Origin: Clarireedia homoeocarpa | Taxonomy: Eukaryota > Ascomycota > Leotiomycetes > Helotiales > Rutstroemiaceae | Assembly (NCBI GenBank): GCA_001465935.1 | Contig: LNKV01000038.1 | Coordinates: 752,176 to 816,175, forward strand | DNA length: 64,000 nt | Direction: 5' to 3' | Shown: one piece after another, positions 45,313 to 57,443 of the stretch | How positions within the stretch are numbered: the first letter of the stretch is position 1 | How the letters are laid out: each line of letters begins with the position of its first letter | The notes under the pieces: generated by a model | What the model saw: the letters and a program-made list of their open reading frames with translations, nothing else | Databases searched by the model: none | What the model was told of the DNA's origin: nothing | Position numbers and translations under genes: made by a program

Positions 45313-48300
45313 ATGAGATGTTACAATCCAACCTCGTTCATACCCGTGGCGGTGACTTCGATCATCGTCCTAGTATACTTGGTTATCTTCATTCCATTAC
45401 TTGTTATCCACGAAACTGTGCCTGCTGCGCCAGAAAACCCGACACTATATGATGGCATCAATCTCACAGAAGCATGGCTCGATCTAACGACTTTGAGCAA
45501 CGGCTACCACCCATACAACAGTCGCCAGAACGATAACGTTCGGAATTGGTTATTGAAAAGAATCGGAGAGATTTTGGAGAACAATGGCGTGCAGTACACA
45601 ACAGAGGGAACGGAGCTTGCGACAAGCATTTCGGAACAGTCCGACAACGATTCAGTTATTGTCCCAATTACTAGGCCCTCCAGCGATATCGACGAGAGTA
45701 ATACAGAAGGCCATGATAAACTCCACAATAGAAAAGTCTCGCCGGCCGTCACAGTATTCAATGATCTACTGTCGAATTATTCCAGCAATGCTCTTACTCG
45801 CATTGGAGTCAAAGGTCGCAAGCTTGGAGTCAGTGTATATTTCGAGGGAATCAATATCATTGTTTATGTGCGCGGACGCGATGATGAAGAGGGTGAATGG
45901 TGGAAGTCTGGGCCTGTGACCGCGACGAGCAAGACTCATGGTAGAGGCGGCGTGATGGTCAATGCCCATTTCGACAGTGTCTCGACCGGTTTTGGTGCCA
46001 CGGATGATGGAGTCGGCGTCATTACTACTCTGCAATTGATTCGTTATTTCACCACACCAGAGAATCGACCGAATAAAGGGTTCGTTGCCTTGTTCAACAA
46101 TGGGGAAGAGGATGGTCTTTATGGTGCTAAGGCATTTTTGTCCCATCCAATGGCAAAATTTGTTCATACTTTCCTCAACTTGGAAGGCGCTGGTGCTGGC
46201 GGTCGAGCTACTTTATTCCGGAGCACGGATACAGAAGTTACTCGCGCATACGGGCATGCAAAGCATCCATTTGGTACTGTTGTTAGTTCTGATGCCTTCT
46301 CTTCGGGTTTCATAAGAAGTGAGACCGATTACGTTGTGTTCAAGGCGGAAGGATACCGGGGACTTGATGTCGCATTCTGGAGGCCGAGATCTCAATATCA
46401 TACAGATCAAGATGATGCTAAGCATACTTCAATCGACTCTGTCTGGCACATGTTGTCTGCTTCAATTGAAACTGTTCGAACTCTCACGTCTGACACTAGC
46501 AACACATTTGTAGGACCGCGAGGTGACGACAAAATTGGCAAAGTCAACAACGGCAAAGGTACGGCCGGTGTCTGGTTCGATATTTTTGGCCGTGTCTTCG
46601 CGGTTTTCTCCTTGCATACCCTTTTTGCATGGTCTTTAACCCTGCTCATCGCATCCCCTTTGATGCTCTTTGCGATATCATATATTATCAATCGACAAGA
46701 CAAGTTCTATTACTTCACTGGATCCATTAAACCCAAAGGGCATGAAAGCGAGGCGATTTCCCTCGGTGGATGGCGGGGCGCCTTCCGATTTCCACTCACC
46801 CTGGCCATCTCTGGTGCGATCACACTAGGGTGTGCGTTTTTGATCAACAAATTCAACCCACTCATAATCTACTCCTCACCCTACTCTGTGTGGGGTATGT
46901 CTGCTACCATATTCTTCTCTGTATTCTGGTTCCTTATGGCAGGTTGCAACTTCGTGAGACCATCTGCACTACACAGAGGTTATGCTCTTATGTGGATGTT
47001 CCTACTAGGTTGGCTGTTTCTTGTCGCTGGAACCGTCTTCGAAGATCGGTTCAAGGTCAGCGGTGGCTATTTGTTTCTGTTCTACGAGGCTGCCATATTC
47101 CTCGCTACATTGGTTGCTCTTTGCGAACAATTCGCTCTACCGACCAGAACATCAATCATTGAAGCGCTGCATGATGAGCATGAGCCTGTCCATGATGCTC
47201 AGCCTATCACAAGCTCAGATGGAGCCATGGGGAACAACGATGAGGCTGTGGAGGAAGAAGATTCAACCGAGACGACTCCTTTGGTTGGCCGTACCAGCCA
47301 TCGTTCATCCATCAATACCACCTTTGCTAACCGTTATCGACAAATTGTTCCAGAATCATATGACGGGCCTAACGATAAAGAAACCCATAAAAGACATGCT
47401 TACGGCGAAGAACAGGAATGGTCTTCGAGATTACCTACATGGACATGGCTTCTTCAGTTCCTATTGATTGGCCCCTTCATACTAGTTGTTCTTGGACAAG
47501 TTGGTCTCTTCCTTGTCGCTGCTATTCATCAGACGGGCACCGACGGTAGTTCTCTCCTTATACCATACCTTTTCGTCGCAATATTCTCGATTCTATTACT
47601 TTTACCGGTCACTCCTTTCATCCATCGTCTAACGCATCATTTGCCGACATTTTTCTTCTTGATCTTTGTTGGTACCTTGATCTACAATCTGGTAGCCTTC
47701 CCATTCTCGGCAAATAATCGCTACAAAGCATACTTCCAGCAGACGGTTGATCTCGATAGCGGCATCAATACAGTTACACTTGTCGGTATTGAAGAGTATA
47801 TTCGTGATATCATCTCAGCTATTCCGAGTGCGTCAGGTCAAAAGATTGAATGTACCACAAACCCAAAGGTTCGTTCAGGCCTAAGTTTCTGCTCATATGA
47901 AGGACTGCCGCCGAAGGTGGTAGACAATGTGGTTGATGGTATTCCTCCCGAGAAAGGATACACGGAATGGGTCCAATACAACACAACTCGTGTCTCGGGT
48001 GAAAATAAAGCCACCTTCCACATCCTTGGCCAAGAAACTCGTGCATGCGTCCTCCGTTTCGACGCTCCATTCATAGAGTTCAATGTCCACGGCTCAGCAA
48101 GAAGTGAGCAACCATGGGATGACATCCCAGATAGTGGAAGCGACCAAATCAAGCTTTGGCATCGCGACTGGAATAAGCCATGGGATGTTGATGTCGAATG
48201 GCCTGTTAGCGATGATAAGAGACCTGGTGAAGAAGGTCGAACTGGACAAGTGGTTTGCTTGTGGAGTGATCATAATACTCCCGGTGCGATACCAGCGTTG

Positions 48301-48390
48301 GACGAAGCGCAACGATTCGCCCCTCCGTGGACGAGTATTGTGAAGTTGACTGATGGATTGGTGGAGGGAAGTAAGAGATTCATTGTCTAA
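45313..48390 (+). CDS. Vacuolar membrane protease (M28 family, PFF1-like)
   Basis: Intronless, 1025 residues. An N-terminal signal-anchor helix (VAVTSIIVLVYLVIFIPLLV) precedes a luminal M28 metallopeptidase domain: VNAHFDSVSTGFGATDDGVG supplies the first His and bridging Asp, NNGEEDGLYGA holds the catalytic Glu pair, and FLNLEGAGAGGR and the late His in RSQYHTDQDDAKHTSID complete the di-zinc site. At least eight more helices follow in two clusters (for example FSLHTLFAWSLTLLIASPLM, WLLQFLLIGPFILVVLGQVG) separated by an acidic Ser/Thr loop, then a large luminal C-terminal domain. This layout and length match yeast Pff1 and filamentous fungal vacuolar membrane proteases. The absence of introns in a 3-kb gene is unusual for this window. 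Confidence 0.95.
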   Translation: MRCYNPTSFIPVAVTSIIVLVYLVIFIPLLVIHETVPAAPENPTLYDGINLTEAWLDLTTLSNGYHPYNSRQNDNVRNWLLKRIGEILENNGVQYTTEGTELATSISEQSDNDSVIVPITRPSSDIDESNTEGHDKLHNRKVSPAVTVFNDLLSNYSSNALTRIGVKGRKLGVSVYFEGINIIVYVRGRDDEEGEWWKSGPVTATSKTHGRGGVMVNAHFDSVSTGFGATDDGVGVITTLQLIRYFTTPENRPNKGFVALFNNGEEDGLYGAKAFLSHPMAKFVHTFLNLEGAGAGGRATLFRSTDTEVTRAYGHAKHPFGTVVSSDAFSSGFIRSETDYVVFKAEGYRGLDVAFWRPRSQYHTDQDDAKHTSIDSVWHMLSASIETVRTLTSDTSNTFVGPRGDDKIGKVNNGKGTAGVWFDIFGRVFAVFSLHTLFAWSLTLLIASPLMLFAISYIINRQDKFYYFTGSIKPKGHESEAISLGGWRGAFRFPLTLAISGAITLGCAFLINKFNPLIIYSSPYSVWGMSATIFFSVFWFLMAGCNFVRPSALHRGYALMWMFLLGWLFLVAGTVFEDRFKVSGGYLFLFYEAAIFLATLVALCEQFALPTRTSIIEALHDEHEPVHDAQPITSSDGAMGNNDEAVEEEDSTETTPLVGRTSHRSSINTTFANRYRQIVPESYDGPNDKETHKRHAYGEEQEWSSRLPTWTWLLQFLLIGPFILVVLGQVGLFLVAAIHQTGTDGSSLLIPYLFVAIFSILLLLPVTPFIHRLTHHLPTFFFLIFVGTLIYNLVAFPFSANNRYKAYFQQTVDLDSGINTVTLVGIEEYIRDIISAIPSASGQKIECTTNPKVRSGLSFCSYEGLPPKVVDNVVDGIPPEKGYTEWVQYNTTRVSGENKATFHILGQETRACVLRFDAPFIEFNVHGSARSEQPWDDIPDSGSDQIKLWHRDWNKPWDVDVEWPVSDDKRPGEEGRTGQVVCLWSDHNTPGAIPALDEAQRFAPPWTSIVKLTDGLVEGSKRFIV

Positions 48391-49171
48391 ATTGCTTGAA
48401 ACTTGAATGAGTGTAATGGCATCAGGATTTCATTGGGTTTAGGCGATAGGCGCTGTTGGCATTAGTTATTTTCTAATTGAGAGGTTATGAGTGTAATGCA
48501 CAGAATGTGGAAATAGGTCAGGGAGAAGTTACTGTACTGTATGGAAATCGATGATTTAGTGAGTCATAATCTTGCTCGATGGTCTTCATCATCTGTGACT
48601 AATTTGTGATGCCGAATACGAATTCGACTGCCGGGGTGAGACTTCGCTTCTTACTTTGGCTGCAATGTCTTGATTTTGGTACAACGAGAGACAAGTACAT
48701 GAGTAAAACTGATAGGGAAGTACGTCGAGAAGAAGTTGCGAACAGCAAAAAACGACAGTACATGCGCAATGTATATTTATGTTCAGCGTATTGAGCATAA
48801 ATTGCATGGTGTGCAGGGGTCCGAAGTCCATCACGAGCGTCGTATAACAAGTTGCACCTGATGAATACATGTCTCAGTCCTCATGTGATCATGATCATTT
48901 TCAAATATATGATGTGCATGCCTACATCATGTTAAAGGTATAAAGTATCATCTGGGATACTTAATATTACAAGTATGTTACTTATACGGTCATTATTTCC
49001 TGTTTACACTGTTTGCGAGGTATTCTGGGAACTTTGTAGCAGCACTTGGGTTCTGGTAGCCTAAATCAGTGTACCAGCCAGAGTGTGAATTTTAGAACGA
49101 ATTTTTTGATACTTCTTTCCGTGTAAGAACTCCTTGATTCTTCAGTGTATGCGGGATCGGTGCTATAGAAA
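48391..49171. other. Intergenic region
   Basis: Tandem plus-strand genes flank it. I see 3' flank and promoter sequence only. Confidence 0.45.
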
Positions 49172-50692
49172 ATGGAGAGTACAAGTTCGAATACATCCGA
49201 GAAGTCAAATTGCGAAGACCTCAAAAAGGATTTTTCCCCGGCGATGGCGACCCTAGTGGAGCACAGCAACGACTCGGTATTCAAGAGGCACTTCGCTGAT
49301 ATCCCCGAGTTCAAGGAACACTTGTGCGATTCTAGGAGTAAGGAAGATCGCGGTGCGAAATTATATATGGTGTCGTCCCTAGGAGCAGGGATCGAATACT
49401 TACAGCATTTTGCCGCTCATGCTCGCGTTGAGGCTGAGGTGATTGAATCGCATTTTCTGCGAAGGAGATGCAGATCTAGTACGGTTAGGAGAGCGATAGG
49501 GACTTTGGGTGACGGAAGGGAAAGTAGGGTTTTCGCGCTGGATTATCCGGACGTTGTTGTGAGGGACGGTGGGGATAGAGATGGGAAAATTCATGGAGAT
49601 GAAAGTGAGACAGGGAGATTTTCGTTGCGAATCGATAATCATAGAGTCGTTGTGTTCTGTCGTGTTACACTTTGGGCTTCTGATGATGGTTCTTGTAAGT
49701 TCTCGTACATCTACTGACAGACGAAATTGTGACGAGCAGAAACTGATGGTAGCGTAGTGTTATTGCTGTCTGATGAGCTGTTGGATGGAAGACGGCGTCA
49801 CGTTGAAAATAAAAGTCTGAGTAGGCATGAAGCTCATATCCTGCGATCTTTTAGAATAGCCTCAGATCCTACAACATGTCTGCGCGAACAAGTTCTAGAC
49901 GCAGCGACTACATGTAAAGAATTAAACTTCAACACACTTCGAGACATCCTCTCAGAGTTTTGCATGGAGCACTGGACGGACTTTTTAGACGACTATCCAG
50001 ATCCGAGTACCACGTTCTGGACATCGGACGAAATTCTCAAAATGAAAGATATGTTGCGTGCAAACCATCGCACGGAGAAGTTCTGCTTCATTTCTCAATG
50101 CCAAACCCACGCAACTCATCTACCCCTTACATACCAGGTTCGCCTTGAAGACTGGTCCTATCTCCTCGAGACCTTCAACCAACGACTACCCAATACAACT
50201 CCACTCTCCTCAGCCGCAGCCTTAACAGCAGAAACAGATATCCGAACCCAGCGCTGCATAAACCGAATAACCTACCTCGGCGCAATCCTCCTCCCATTCT
50301 CCATCGTAGCAGCGATACTTACGCTAGAAGGGGAGTTTGCGCCCGGAAAGTCGATGTTCTGGGTGTACTGGGCCGTGGGGGTGCCTATTTCGGGATTGGT
50401 GGTGCTGATTATATATGCGGATGGGATTAGGAGGTTGACATTTGGGGAGTGGGAGGAAGAAAAAGCGATGGCTGAGAAGGAGAGAGAGGCGGATGAGTTC
50501 GTGTTGGATTATGAAAAGCTTCGGAGACTCAGAAAGGAGAGATTGGTTTGGATGAATGAAGGAGCTGGGCACATGCATAGAGAAATTGGGTGGGCGAAGG
50601 CTTTTGCGAGTATCAGCGGAGTTGATGCGGCTAAGAGGAGGATGGCGAAACGTCAACTTGATGACAGGAAAGGGTCTTGGACGGATGTGTAA
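49172..50692 (+). CDS. CorA-like two-helix membrane protein
   Basis: Exons 49172-49694 and 49758-50692 give 485 residues; the intron (GTAAGT...CGTAG) joins DDGS-L-LLLSDE in frame. The N-terminal 350 residues are soluble and mostly polar. Near the C-terminus two helices, RITYLGAILLPFSIVAAILT and FWVYWAVGVPISGLVVLIIY, are separated by a short loop, LEGEFAPGKSM. This resembles fungal proteins annotated as CorA-like Mg2+ transporters, in which the canonical GMN loop after helix 1 is degenerate or absent; no GMN is seen here. A basic coiled-coil tail follows. Metal transport is therefore not certain. Confidence 0.7.
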
Positions 50693-51816
50693 GCGGTGAT
50701 TAGAATGCGTTGCATTTGAAGACTTAAAATTCAGAGTAGATGAGGCTCAAGCATATTTTCCATTTCTCACTCCACCAGAAACACTTGGAAAGTTCTGGAC
50801 AAGTCTGAATGTGCACAGCCGAATCTTATTGAGCCAAAATCGGTCCGTTAGCATACATGACCTTGCCAATGTCAGTCTATGTACTCAAAGGGCGGAGTAA
50901 AAACGATCTTCATCTGCAATGTAACCCATCTTCATCAGATTACCGTTAACATGACGTTTTATACAAATCTGCAGTGCATTTACGGTTGATAACCGAAATG
51001 TCACTTGATATCTACAGCGCCTCTGTCATACACAGCCCCCGATCAAACACTCTCTAGTATCATACGGTATCCTCCGCAGCTTGTGCTACCATCATTCATG
51101 GTTTGCGAACTGGTTCGCATGAAGTTTGCTCTTTTTTTTATTCTGCGTTGAGTGTGGTTCATTTTACGGTGTAGGGATCGGATAGAAGGATCTTGAGCCT
51201 CAAATCCTACTGTTATCCCATTGTAGATATGGGTGAGTCCATGATACTCTACTTCGGTGACTACTTCAGTTCAGATGATGATTTGGATGAGTTGGTTTAA
51301 GGATTCAATACCAGGATCCGCTGTCATATTTCTGTGACTTGGGATGAACGGTGAACACTCAAGTTTGAGTGATGTTATTAAATGGAATAAATGAAAATGG
51401 ACAAACATAGAAAGGTGAGCCTCAATGGCTGCTTACCATCATGCGCTGCTGAGGTGTCGAAAGAGGGGTAAGGAGCGGGCTGTCGGTGCATTATCTTGAA
51501 ATGGAATTCTTAAACATTGGGCTTGTCGGTTGTTTTAGTGAGGCATATTATCTGGCAGATTGATTAATTTATGAAGATATTTGGAACTATTTAGCTACAA
51601 AGAAAGTGCTGTAGCACTTGTGATTCGTTTAATCATAATTCATTAGGTCATTCCGCAATGTGTAGCAGTTTGGCGCCTCCCAACGTGTACATCCCTACCC
51701 GTATGTCGAAATTTGAAGAATGCAATAGCAAGTATGATCGTAATGTCGCTCAGCCCTCTCATAACTACGAGAGAAGCCAATTGACTCAGGAAGGAAATGA
51801 TAATGTGCCATCACGG
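50693..51816. other. Convergent 3' flanks
   Basis: No supported gene. A plus-strand frame at 51658-51969 overlaps the likely last exon of the minus-strand gene and has no protein-like signature. Confidence 0.4.
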
Positions 51817-53316
51817 TCAGCCATTCGTCACATTAAAATCTGTACCATTCAATGCCCTCACGCCCGTTGCATATGGCCCCACACTTTGATTCTGCACAAA
51901 CACCACCATCACAGCAGAGAATCTGTATCGTATTATTATAAGCATTTCGAAAGGACAGCGTGGAAGTGAAATAGCAGATACTTACGCGGCTGTAGCCGTA
52001 AAAATTTCAACCCTCGACGTGTTCCCGTCTGTTAGCCACATGAGTCCGATTGCAAATATTGCCGTGAATGCTGCAATAACGCCAATAAGTTCCCTAGTAG
52101 AGTTCAACTGGGCAAGAACGGCTATAGCTACCGTTGGCAGAAGACAAGCTAATACAGTTGCAACTGAAGACGTGAAGCGTAACATTCTGTTCGTGGAATA
52201 AATGTTAAGGCCCAGCCTCAGGGATCCAGCTGCAGACCTTGACTTTGAATCGGCGTGTCCGGATGGCTTTTTTCTGAAGAAATCTGATGCTGAGATGAAT
52301 ACTCTTGAAATAGGACCTTGAGTCTTTCTCTTTTCGGAAATACTCTGCGTCGAGGTAGTGAAGCAGGGTAGATTCCATGACTTTTTCCAACGCATGCTGT
52401 CTTTCAGACACTGCCAAAACGGGACAAATTCATTCGCCACCCAGTGAGTCAATCCGTCAACCTTACGCCCTTGTTTCGGAACGATGAGATCCAATCCATC
52501 ATCTGGAACTCTTCGATTCCAGAAGAGGCTGCACAGGAGAAAAAGAAATTGCTTCCAAAGGGGTTGTACTTCTTTATCCAACTCGGGGATGTTACCCCAT
52601 GCATGTGCACCGGGCCCACGTATACAATCATCTCCCCTACCGTGCGCTCTCAACCATGCGAGAAGGCTTTTAACATTGTATGGATCGGCCTTAGGAAGTG
52701 CGCTTACTTGTGTGTACTGGAGAAGTGCCTTATCTGAATTGAAGTAAGTCAACCGAAGCTTTTCGTGGCCAAGCAAGTGAGTTCGAACCGAAACTATCTA
52801 CTTACTGTACTCTTTCAGTACTTTCCGCATTCTCTTGATAAGATCCCATTGCTGTCGATAAGCCGCTGTGTCTTCATATTCGCACATCATCAAGTACCCA
52901 AGATTGTTAGCCCATTTCGAAGGATCCAAATTTCGCTGTTGTTTGCCATGCCTGTAGTCATGATACTCCAGTTCATGAAGTTCCTTCTGAATTTCGTCTA
53001 ACTCCGCTTGGTAGTAAAGCAAGCTCTTGATATTGAGAGCCTTGAATTGCGGAAATGCCTCGAAGTCGGGGACATCTGACATTAGTTTGGTAAGCATTGG
53101 CCAACCTCGCAATGGTCTTGTTAAGTCAGTTGCTGGATCTGTGGTGTCCATATAAGGATCATTTGAAGTGTTATGAAAGGCATTGCTAGGAGAATATGCG
53201 GTTGAGCCCGACTGTTCTGTTGTCGTTGGAGAAGGACCAGGTGCCCCAATTGAGTGTGTAGAAAGATGCTGGGGAGTTTCTCGGGTCACTATATTCTGGG
53301 GTGTCTCTCGAGTCAT
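51817..53316 (-). CDS. DUF6594 membrane protein
   Basis: Starts at ATG 53316 (MTRETPQNIV, with a repeated TRETPQ). The N-terminal 65 residues are Ser/Thr/Pro-rich. The DUF6594 domain follows: GWPMLTKLMSDVPDFEAFPQ, LNIKSLLYYQAELDEIQKEL, RQQWDLIKRMRKVLKEYN-KA (intron here), ALPKADPYNVKSLLAWLRAH. Two C-terminal helices (FTSSVATVLACLLPTVAIAV, ELIGVIAAFTAIFAIGLMWL) are followed by the family-typical RVEIFTATAA. A GTAAGT donor sits exactly after that motif, and an acceptor TTTGTGCAG gives a short last exon ending at 51817. Length and order fit the family, which is common in fungi and has no known function. Confidence 0.78.
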
Positions 53317-54963
53317 TGTGCAAAAGTAAGAATATGTGTACACCAAAATAATTGTACAGCAGCGACTGTGAATAAAGAAGCAGAAAGATAATATAAGGTG
53401 ACTATCTGGAAATTGATGCAGATGTGATCTATATGCATTTACAGTTATCTAGAGTTCACGACATCGGGCGTGCTGCGCACTGCGCAGTCATTTATCCATG
53501 AGTGCCAATTGGTTGAGTAATAGCGGCGAGTAGTATCACCTCACCACAGGCGACGGCGGTTTGCCCCCAGAACGAACAGACGAACAGGACGAGGAGCAGA
53601 TGAATTGAATATGAAAATAGGGAAAGTACAGAGACGGATGATATTGAGCGCACCGAGAATCATGCTAATGGAACATGTATCCTCATTCGTGCTTTGCATG
53701 TTTTCGTTCATGCTTTCTTTACGATATTACGTGTGTTCGGAAGGTCGGTCGTGAGGCTCAAGATCAAAGTTGCGAAGAAGAGAGTAGTTTGAACGTTCCC
53801 TCCTCGGCTGCGAGCACATCACAAATATTAGTTGTTCGTGCATTTAATATATGCGCAGCAAGGCTGAAGCTGAAAACCGGTTGTTCGCCCATCGCCCTGC
53901 CGTAACTTGGCGATAATGAGCGAGTTGTTGAAATCAAAAGCACTGTCAAGTGTGCGTACTTTTGATTTGGAGTAATAACTGATGTTGCTCTTAAATACTC
54001 GGAAAAAGAGGCAGTGATAGAACAGAGAAATCGATCGAACAAGACGTCGACTGAAGCGAAGCAGATACTGTTTCGATTTCAATTGATGTGCAACCACACT
54101 TCAACTGCGCCACCCTTGCCCGTAGAAACTGCACCATCTATGCAGCAAGACAGAAAAGGAAAAGAGATGAGGCTATACTCAGAGGCAGCAGTAAGCATTC
54201 TGCAGTACGGAAAGCTTCCTCAGTGGTCGCAGATAGCGCTCATCACTTGAGACTGTCATCTGGTATAAGAGGTATTTGTTTTAAGAAAGTCTTTTGTCCA
54301 AATGAAAAAGTGGTTGAAAAAATGATCTCAAAGATCCCGCTTGGAACCGTATTTGCATTTCAGTGCGTGGACTTTCTTCCGGATTCGTTGGTCAGGAGCG
54401 TCCGTCAATCGGTTTGCGACCGTTACGAGTGGAAACATTGGACTCCATTTCAATGGGACTGATTGGGTATTAATGCCCGTCCCGTCAATATTAAGTCATG
54501 TGGCAAAACAACAAATCCTTCAGGAAAATGCCTTTATACGGCACGGAAATACTTTCAGGGTCTTCCATGCTGAGAAATGATTCTTTGTTCTGCTGAGGAC
54601 CCCAAAGTGTTCACCGCTCCACCGCTACCCCGGGGTTTTGGGGGCTTACAAGGTCTTTCCCAGGTCGCTGAGAGTTACAATGCCATATCCTACCCCATTT
54701 GCCTTTCTTCGTTTTTTTGTCTTTTTTGGGGGGCCACTTTGAGGCAGTGAAATAGGCATGGTTAGGCAAATTCCCAAACGTTCTGCTATAATTTGGGCGA
54801 CAATGACTCAGGGAGGGCCTTCATAGAACCTACCAGGTTCCGTGACGAATATAAAGGGCGGTAGAGAAGCCAGAACGATTCGAAAGTAGCCCTATTCCTG
54901 CAATATCGAATTTGTCTGAAATTAACCAATACTCCAACTTACAAGACGTCGTATTCGAAACCT
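53317..54963. other. Intergenic region, possible gene debris
   Basis: 1.6 kb. At 54088-54580 two overlapping plus-strand frames (KKVFCPNEKVVEKMISKIPL and FIRHGNTFRVFHAEK) look mildly protein-like, but there is no consistent frame and no recognised family. 54900-54963 is probably leader of the next gene. Confidence 0.35.
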
Positions 54964-56302
54964 ATGGCTGTTAATGGTGCGCTAGTCAGCTCTGCTGGTA
55001 TGATTTGCCGCCTGCATCTGCAGTCTTACATACTAACATGAATTTTAGACACGACAGACGGTTTTTTATCGCCTGCAAATGCTGATAATCATCAAAAACA
55101 CTCGAGCTCCCTCTCGATATCTCGCTCTCGTTTATCGAACGTCTCGCACATCACGCTCGTGGAAGAGGATCCCGAGTTCATTGCAGAACAACAGACCACC
55201 GTTGACGATCGTATGAGATTTGACAAAAAGAAAAAGCCACTGGATATCATTCTCAACGCTATCAGCAAAATTTGCTGTATGGGCATTCCGAAAGAGAGGA
55301 TGGCTGAGCAGAAGGTAATGAATCGTGTGCCGACAGAGGTATGTAGCGGAGCGGTTGTACTTTTGCAGAGAAGCTCATGCAGGGACCGCGCATTTATTTC
55401 ATCCCATACTAACAAACAACTACAGGACTTCTGCTCGCCATGGATCAGTGATGTCTACGTAGTAACAGCACCCCACGACCCCGATAATGACCCGGCCTCG
55501 AAACTTGCTAGGTTGATCATCGATACTGGAAATGTGCAGGGAAATATTGTCTCGAGAGCCTTCGTGGAGGAACTGGGATTTTCGGAATCTAGTTTCCGGG
55601 AATTAAAGGAGCACGAGAAGCGAGGAGGCATCGGTATAACAAATGATAAACTGGTAGCTTCTGTTTCTCCACCTTTCAAGCTGTGATACTGACGACCTCT
55701 GAGATCCCAGAAGCCGCGATCAACTTAACGTGGTACCATAAGAAAGGAACAAGAGTGATTCGGGACATGCGCTTCCTTATATCGCCACATTCCCATGCGG
55801 ACCTCATTATAGGCGCGCGATCGATTGAGACGTATGGCTTTCTCACAGTCCCTAACTTCATGGCAGCACTAGATGTGCCGATAAATGGAGGAAAAGTTGC
55901 ACCACCAAAGCTGGAAGGAGGTAAGCCGATAACCGTGCATCACAGTGTCATAGTTTTGGAGCTAACACGGTGTTAGACAAGAAGCTGAACGAACTTGATG
56001 TTCAATATAAGCGGCTACTTGAAGCTGAAGAAGGCCTTAAATTGAAAATAGACAAAGCAAATATGAAAAAGATTAGTGTGTTGAAAGCAGATGAAACAGC
56101 CTATAAAGTTGCCATTTTGAGGCGGAAAATAGCAGGGAACGAGCTCTTAATTTACAAGCAGGAGCCAACCAAGTCGCCGAATGCCCAGGACCCTATCAAG
56201 AAATTGAATACAGAAATCGAAGACTGGAAGAAGCAGTTGCAAGATCTTGGGGGAGATGAGGCAGAAGACACTACTACCCCCAGTGACAAAAAGAACGATT
56301 AG
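54964..56302 (+). CDS. Retropepsin-like aspartic protease domain protein
   Basis: Five exons, 54964-54997, 55049-55338, 55426-55633, 55681-55920 and 55977-56302, give 365 residues; all introns have GT...AG ends and matching phases (one is only 47 nt). The central domain has ARLIIDTGNVQGNIVSRAFV, a DTG aspartic-protease active site followed by the N-I-V-S helix of retropepsin-like folds. It continues with AVILTTSEIPEAAINLTWYH and ends with HADLIIGARSIETYGFL, matching the second retropepsin hallmark (I-L/I-G, then a Leu-rich turn). A 100-residue Lys/Glu coiled coil follows. No reverse transcriptase, RNase H, integrase or LTR is near, so this is a host gene or domesticated protease domain. The substrate is unknown. 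Confidence 0.72.
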
Positions 56303-56761
56303 ATATAGACCACTTTAGCTTAGATTCTAGTGGACAAACTTCATCTCAGGTATCTGGGAATTGATGATGATATTTGTTCTTTCGTTGGGGCTTTGGTATA
56401 ATGAATTGGGATATCTGGAAAAGCGTTTAGGGAGGGACAGTTCATTATAGATAGATCTTGCTCGAGCAATCCGGTAGGGTATCAATGGCGAAAAGGCGGA
56501 TTATTGGCAGGAGGTTTGGCTCCATTTACGAAGATAATGACCTGTTTTAGATAAATGATTAACTTCTGCGTTTTCTTCAAGATATGTCCTATTGTATTTA
56601 CACTTGCTCACTTCTCCTACACTTTTCTGTCCAAATAGTCCAGGGAATATATGCTAGGTGCTGCAGGCTCATACATTTCGTCGTGTCTGACGCGTTAGAC
56701 CCCCCCCCTATCCAAAGAAAATCACAAATAACATTGTAGCGCTACTGATCCAGTGCTCGTA
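56303..56761. other. Convergent 3' flanks
   Basis: Contains a run of nine C residues at 56700-56708. No gene seen. Confidence 0.45.
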
Positions 56762-57443
56762 TCAGCTGAAAATAATAGGCGGGTTCTTGGAAGACGAAGT
56801 GGCTTCGGAATGTGTGAAGTAGATGTCGGCCGATGTCACAATAACCTTAAAGTTCGAATCCTCCCGCCGCTCCACTTTTTCTAGAACATCCACAACCCTC
56901 ACGACGAAGTCCAAAATATCCGCGACAGTACGCCGTCTCGCCAACGAAACCGCATCACTCTTAGATTTTATATTATAAATTATATCATACAAACGTTGAT
57001 TCAGAAGAGCTCATACCGATTGCGGAATATCTACGGACCTGTGTAGGCGATCGTCATCGGGCGCCCAACCATGCTTAAACATATGGGGATTCGATGAATT
57101 TCTGGCAGTGAGCTTCGCAGACAGAGGCCGCATCATTTCGACGACAGCTAAGATAATGCGCGTGGTACTAGGGCTATAAAATTGTGGGATGGTATCGTTA
57201 TCATGGTCACCAATTATACCACATATGCCAGCTGGAGACATTCGTATCCCTACACCAACGCATTTGTAGATCTTCCAGAGACTTGGCGGAACAATTAACG
57301 GCAAACTACCTTGATGATATACATGAATATGTTATATAGGTGATATCCACAAATATTCTTAGAACTTCCATTGACGCTTGAGTCCGTCTCAGATCACATT
57401 CACCTGCTTGCAAGGCAGCATGGCGCCGCATGCTAGGAGGCAT
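56762..57443 (-). CDS. Small hypothetical protein, three exons
   Basis: Exons 57443-57404, 57309 to about 57014 and about 56959-56762 join in frame: MPPSMRRHAALQA-G-SLPL, PQS|SDAVSLARRRTVADIL. About 176 residues. It has a strand/helix-rich middle (FYSPSTTRIILAVVEMMRPL) and a helical Val-rich region (ILDFVVRVVDVLEKVERRED). The ATG context (CTCACAATGC) is good and both introns have consensus ends. No domain is recognised; it may be a shortened relative of a larger family. Confidence 0.45.

Noticed and set aside
55634..55700. Apparent frameshift in the retropepsin-like gene
   Set aside because: A 47-nt intron with a GTATAA donor and TTTCAAG acceptor restores the frame and the family pattern.
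56820..56870. GTTCGAATCC resembling a tRNA B-box
   Set aside because: No A-box or cloverleaf partner is found, and it lies inside a coding exon on the other strand.
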